This document shows positions 51,944 through 54,396 of a stretch of 54,396 nt of DNA, one piece after another (position 1 is the first letter of the stretch; the number at the start of each line of letters is the position of its first letter). Both the position numbers and the translations under genes were made by a program. Under the pieces are notes generated by a model. The model had not been told where the DNA came from. It worked only from the letters and a program-made list of their open reading frames with translations, and made no database searches. The stretch is from Planctomycetaceae bacterium (GTDB lineage: Bacteria > Planctomycetota > Planctomycetia > Pirellulales > Thermoguttaceae): NCBI GenBank assembly GCA_012719125.1, contig JAAYAY010000199.1:1-54396 (forward strand). The letters run 5' to 3'.

Positions 51944-53529
51944 GCACCTCTACGCGATCGACCGGAAACGGCCGCCCGGTAACCAGCGAGATCCTCGACC
52001 GGATGCCCCCGGCCGATCTGGAAGCCGAACGGGCGGTGATCGGGGCCGTCCTGATCGACCCGGGGCAATTCGATTTGGTCGCCCGCCTGAAGCCCGGTGA
52101 TTTCCATGATGAGCGGAACGCCATCCTATACCACCAGGTTGCCGACCTGCACCGATCTGGCGCCGTCGACGACACGTTGCTACTCGGCCGGCTGCGGGAA
52201 TCTGGCGACCTGGAGCGGATCGGGGGCATGGCCTACCTGATCGAGATCCAACAGGCCGTCGGGCTCACCAGCCACGCGCCATCCTACGCTGCGCGGGTGA
52301 AGGAAGCCGCCCTACGGCGAGCCCTGATCGCGCGTATGCTCGACGGACTCCGAGCCGCCTATTCCGGCGAGGCCACCGTCGAGGCCGTCCTGAGTGCCCA
52401 CCGGGCCGAATTGGACCGCATCGAAAATGGCCTCGAGCGCGGCGAGCGGTTTCCGACGGTGACCGCGGCGGAACTGGCCATCAAGCAGATCGACACGCCC
52501 TACCTGGTCGACGGCATCTTGGCCGCCGGGCAGCCCTGCATCCTTGCCGGGCCCAAGAAGGCCGGCAAGACCTCCGTGGCAATCGACCTGGGCGTCGCCC
52601 TGTCGATCGGTGGGCATTTTCTCGGCCGGTTCCCCGTGCCCACAGCAACGCGTACAGCGATCATGAGCGGCGAATCAGGACTGGCCACCATCCAGGACAC
52701 GATACGCCGAGTTGCGGACGCCGCCGGGCAATTCCCCATCGACCTGGACAACCTGCTGATCTGCGAGGAATTGCCGACGATCGGCAACGCCGACGATATG
52801 CACGCCCTGGAGCGGTTCCTGATCGACAACGAGCTGCTCGTCCTGATGATCGACCCGAGCTATCTGGCGATGCCCGGGGACGATACGGGCAACCTCCACA
52901 TTGTCGGCGCCCGCTTGCGATCCTTGAACGACGTGTGTCACAGGACCGGATGCACGCTGATACTATTGCACCACACCACCAAGACCCTACGAGGATCGGA
53001 ACAATTCGACCCGCCGGAACTGGAGCACATCGCCTGGGCCGGGTACCAGGAATGGGCACGCCAGTGGATCATCATCGGGCGGCGAGAACGATACGAGCCC
53101 GGGACGGGCCTGCATCGGCTGTGGATGACCGTCGGCGGCTCTGCTGGGCATTCCGGCCGGTGGGGCGTGGACATCGACGAGGGGCATTTCAGTGGGCCGG
53201 GCAGCCGCATCTGGGACGTGGACGTCCGACCCAGCGGCGAGATCATCCGCGACAAGATCGACCGCAAGAGCGAGCGCCGCCGGGAAGAGCACGAGGCCGC
53301 CAAGGATGCAATCGTCAAGGCCCTCAGCACCTTTCCCGATGGCGACGGCGCGTTCCCCGCGAAGCTGCGAGCGATGACCGGCATCGCGAATGAGCGACTG
53401 CAGCGCCTGCTCTACGCGCTCCAGGAAGACCACATCGTGGAGCCCTGCGAGGCCCTCCGGTCCCCCACCCATAGGGTACCTCAAGCCGGTGCGTGGCGAC
53501 TTACGGAGGAATATCTCCAAGATGACTAA
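51940..53529 (+). CDS. DnaB-N domain / RecA-like ATPase (RepA-type helicase)
   Basis: 529 residues from a GTG overlapping the previous stop. Residues about 20-125 form a DnaB N-terminal domain (PPADLEAERAVIGAVLIDPGQFDLVARLKPGDFHDERNAILYHQVADLH). A RecA-fold ATPase follows with Walker A GPKKAGKT (204-211), AIMSGESGLATIQDTIRRV and Walker B LLVLMIDPSYL. Then come motif-3-like CTLILLHHTTKT and a C-terminal winged-helix-like tail (IVKALSTFPDGDGAFPAKLRAMTGIANERLQRLLYALQED). The core is the AAA_25/RepA family used by mobile elements and phages for replication initiation. With the repeat cluster upstream it suggests that the element can replicate, which is inference. Confidence 0.85.
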   Translation: MSTSTRSTGNGRPVTSEILDRMPPADLEAERAVIGAVLIDPGQFDLVARLKPGDFHDERNAILYHQVADLHRSGAVDDTLLLGRLRESGDLERIGGMAYLIEIQQAVGLTSHAPSYAARVKEAALRRALIARMLDGLRAAYSGEATVEAVLSAHRAELDRIENGLERGERFPTVTAAELAIKQIDTPYLVDGILAAGQPCILAGPKKAGKTSVAIDLGVALSIGGHFLGRFPVPTATRTAIMSGESGLATIQDTIRRVADAAGQFPIDLDNLLICEELPTIGNADDMHALERFLIDNELLVLMIDPSYLAMPGDDTGNLHIVGARLRSLNDVCHRTGCTLILLHHTTKTLRGSEQFDPPELEHIAWAGYQEWARQWIIIGRRERYEPGTGLHRLWMTVGGSAGHSGRWGVDIDEGHFSGPGSRIWDVDVRPSGEIIRDKIDRKSERRREEHEAAKDAIVKALSTFPDGDGAFPAKLRAMTGIANERLQRLLYALQEDHIVEPCEALRSPTHRVPQAGAWRLTEEYLQDD

Positions 53530-53710
53530 CCTACCCAACTTAAATCACCCGCACACCCGCACATTATCACCCGCACGCCCGTGCTGTTGGTGTGAGGAGC
53601 AGCAGCATCACGGGGCCCTGTACGTAGTACAGGCCCGTGCTGGTGCTGGTGCTCACATGGCCGGTGTGGTGCTGATCCAAGAAACCGAATCGTGCGGGTG
53701 CTCCAGATGA
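53522..53710 (+). CDS. Small Cys/His-containing protein of the element
   Basis: 62 residues. The ATG overlaps the helicase stop by 8 bp and its own stop overlaps the next ATG (ATGA), which supports translation. It contains CCWCEEQQHHGALYVV and ends CGCSR, so a metal site is conceivable. A 7-bp perfect hairpin (CCTGTAC-GTA-GTACAGG, 53617-53633) lies inside. No family is recognised. Confidence 0.45.
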   Translation: MTNLPNLNHPHTRTLSPARPCCWCEEQQHHGALYVVQARAGAGAHMAGVVLIQETESCGCSR

Positions 53711-53916
53711 CCGAACGCCCAGCAACCCCGACCTACCGAATCGACCTGCGACCCATGCCGGACCCGAGCGACGTAGACGGCATCCGGCGTCTCCGGCGAG
53801 CACTGAAGTGCCTTGGCCGATCCTTTCGGTTGCGGTGCGTGCGAGCTGTGGAATTGCCGGCGGATGGACCGTCTACCGACCCCGACCAACCCAAACCCGA
53901 TGAGGCCCAGCCATGA
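53707..53916 (+). CDS. Small basic protein of the element
   Basis: 69 residues, with ATGA overlaps at both ends. The middle is basic and helical (DGIRRLRRALKCLGRSFRLRCVRAVELP); the C-terminus is Pro/Asp-rich. The pattern DVDGIRRLRRALK...FRLRCVRAVEL resembles short proteins next to phage recombinases. Function unknown. Confidence 0.5.
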   Translation: MTERPATPTYRIDLRPMPDPSDVDGIRRLRRALKCLGRSFRLRCVRAVELPADGPSTDPDQPKPDEAQP

Positions 53917-54341
53917 CCACCAGGAAAGCCCGCCACGTCCCCAACCTGACGCTCCAGCAGTACCACGCGCGGCCCGAGTGGTCCCGGTCGCAATTGGAGA
54001 GCCTGCGCGAGTCGGCACCGTTGTTCCGCGGCCGCTACATCGCCGACCCCCCGATTTTCCCATTCAAGCGCAGTGAGGCCCTCGACCACGGCACCGTGGC
54101 ACACGAGTGCTTGAGCAACCCGGCCGGCCTGGATGGAGTCTGCATCGAGATCCCCCTCGACGTGCTGAACTCCCAGGGCCACCGCAAGGGCGCCGCCTGG
54201 ACCGAATGGAGCGAGGCGCACCCCGGCCTGATCCAGTTGAAGGCGGAAGAACTGGAGCCCATCAAGTGGATGGGTGCGGTAGCTCCATTCGATAGAATTA
54301 CGCGGCTATTTGATGGGATTGTTTGGCTGTTGTCCTGTTAG
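53913..54341 (+). CDS. 5' part of a RecE/PD-(D/E)XK-like nuclease, interrupted
   Basis: The frame runs for 142 codons. The first ~120 residues read like the N-terminus of phage PD-(D/E)XK exonucleases (DUF3799/RecE-like): LTLQQYHARPEWSRSQLESLRESAPLFRGRYI, then LDHGTVAHECL and WTEWSEAHPGLIQLKAEELEPIKWM. Such proteins are usually near 300 residues, and the catalytic Asp/Glu-x-Lys core lies further on. After residue 120 the sequence changes character (GAVAPFDRITRLFDGIVWLLSC) and stops. The gene seems interrupted at about 54,273. Start overlaps the previous stop (ATGA). Confidence 0.65.
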   Translation: MTTRKARHVPNLTLQQYHARPEWSRSQLESLRESAPLFRGRYIADPPIFPFKRSEALDHGTVAHECLSNPAGLDGVCIEIPLDVLNSQGHRKGAAWTEWSEAHPGLIQLKAEELEPIKWMGAVAPFDRITRLFDGIVWLLSC

Positions 54342-54396
54342 TGGCGAGCATTGGTCGAGGTTGGGTCTTCAAGTATTGGCGGTAGACGGTTTCCCA
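54274..54396. mobile_element. Foreign sequence interrupting the nuclease gene (possible group II intron 5' end or IS end)
   Basis: From 54274 on, the sequence is more AT-rich than its neighbours. It begins GTGCG, the 5' consensus (GTGYG) of bacterial group II introns, followed by an ATTC-GATA-GAAT hairpin and a GTGGCGA segment. The 123 bp available are too short to identify catalytic domain V or an intron-encoded protein. An insertion-sequence end is the alternative. Confidence 0.35.

Overview
The window looks like chromosomal DNA of a planctomycete, probably of the Pirellulales type. Evidence: high GC; a Hanks-type kinase fused to many WD40 repeats; a DUF1559 (H-X9-DG) protein; two formylglycine-type sulfatases; Tat-exported Gfo/Idh/MocA oxidoreductases; a DUF1080 protein; a large discoidin/haem-c protein related to hydrazine synthase alpha; an NPYASP-type membrane protein; and long spacers with palindromic repeats. 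This assignment comes from gene-family content, not from a marker gene. No rRNA, tRNA or CRISPR array was seen.

Layout. 1-8.5 kb: the C-terminal part of a PKD-repeat surface protein, a 1702-aa membrane kinase with a WD40 propeller array, and an omptin-like outer-membrane protease on the opposite strand. 8.8-13.5 kb: a Tat-exported FAD oxidoreductase, a 1.37-kb gene-poor spacer, a GYF-domain membrane protein and a RhaT-family sugar symporter. 13.8-20.8 kb: two Gfo/Idh/MocA oxidoreductases, a divergent DUF1080 protein and a three-haem secreted protein; with RhaT this looks like a carbohydrate-utilisation locus. 21-28.9 kb: DUF1559 protein, sulfatase, small membrane protein, an RND-type permease carrying three helix-hairpin-helix repeats, and a BON-domain protein. 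29.2-32.9 kb: a four-gene ECF-sigma operon. 33-45 kb: a zinc-ribbon protein, a large LamG/TIM-barrel-like secreted protein, a second sulfatase, galE, a flavodoxin-like protein, a WecG-type glycosyltransferase, and the argC-argJ-AEC transporter operon. 45.9-49.35 kb: ileS.

Immediately downstream of ileS lies what looks like an integrative element (about 49.36 kb to the window end). A consensus-like promoter and leader hairpin precede a tyrosine recombinase with an altered active site. Next come an HTH protein, a cluster of six GCGCGACAC repeats around an intrinsic terminator, and a tightly overlapping operon: a small protein, an excisionase-like HTH, a DnaB-N/RecA-like ATPase, two tiny ORFs and the 5' part of a RecE/PD-(D/E)XK-like nuclease. 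The nuclease stops matching its expected pattern near 54,273, where different, more AT-rich sequence starts with GTGCG. The element and its repeat cluster are the best candidate for an undescribed system. The HhH-bearing RND permease, the omptin homologue and the ECF operon are the next most interesting items.

Most long open frames antisense to the genes listed are by-products of high GC and were left out. Start codons were moved inward where an internal ATG/GTG had a better ribosome-binding site, signal peptide or overlap.
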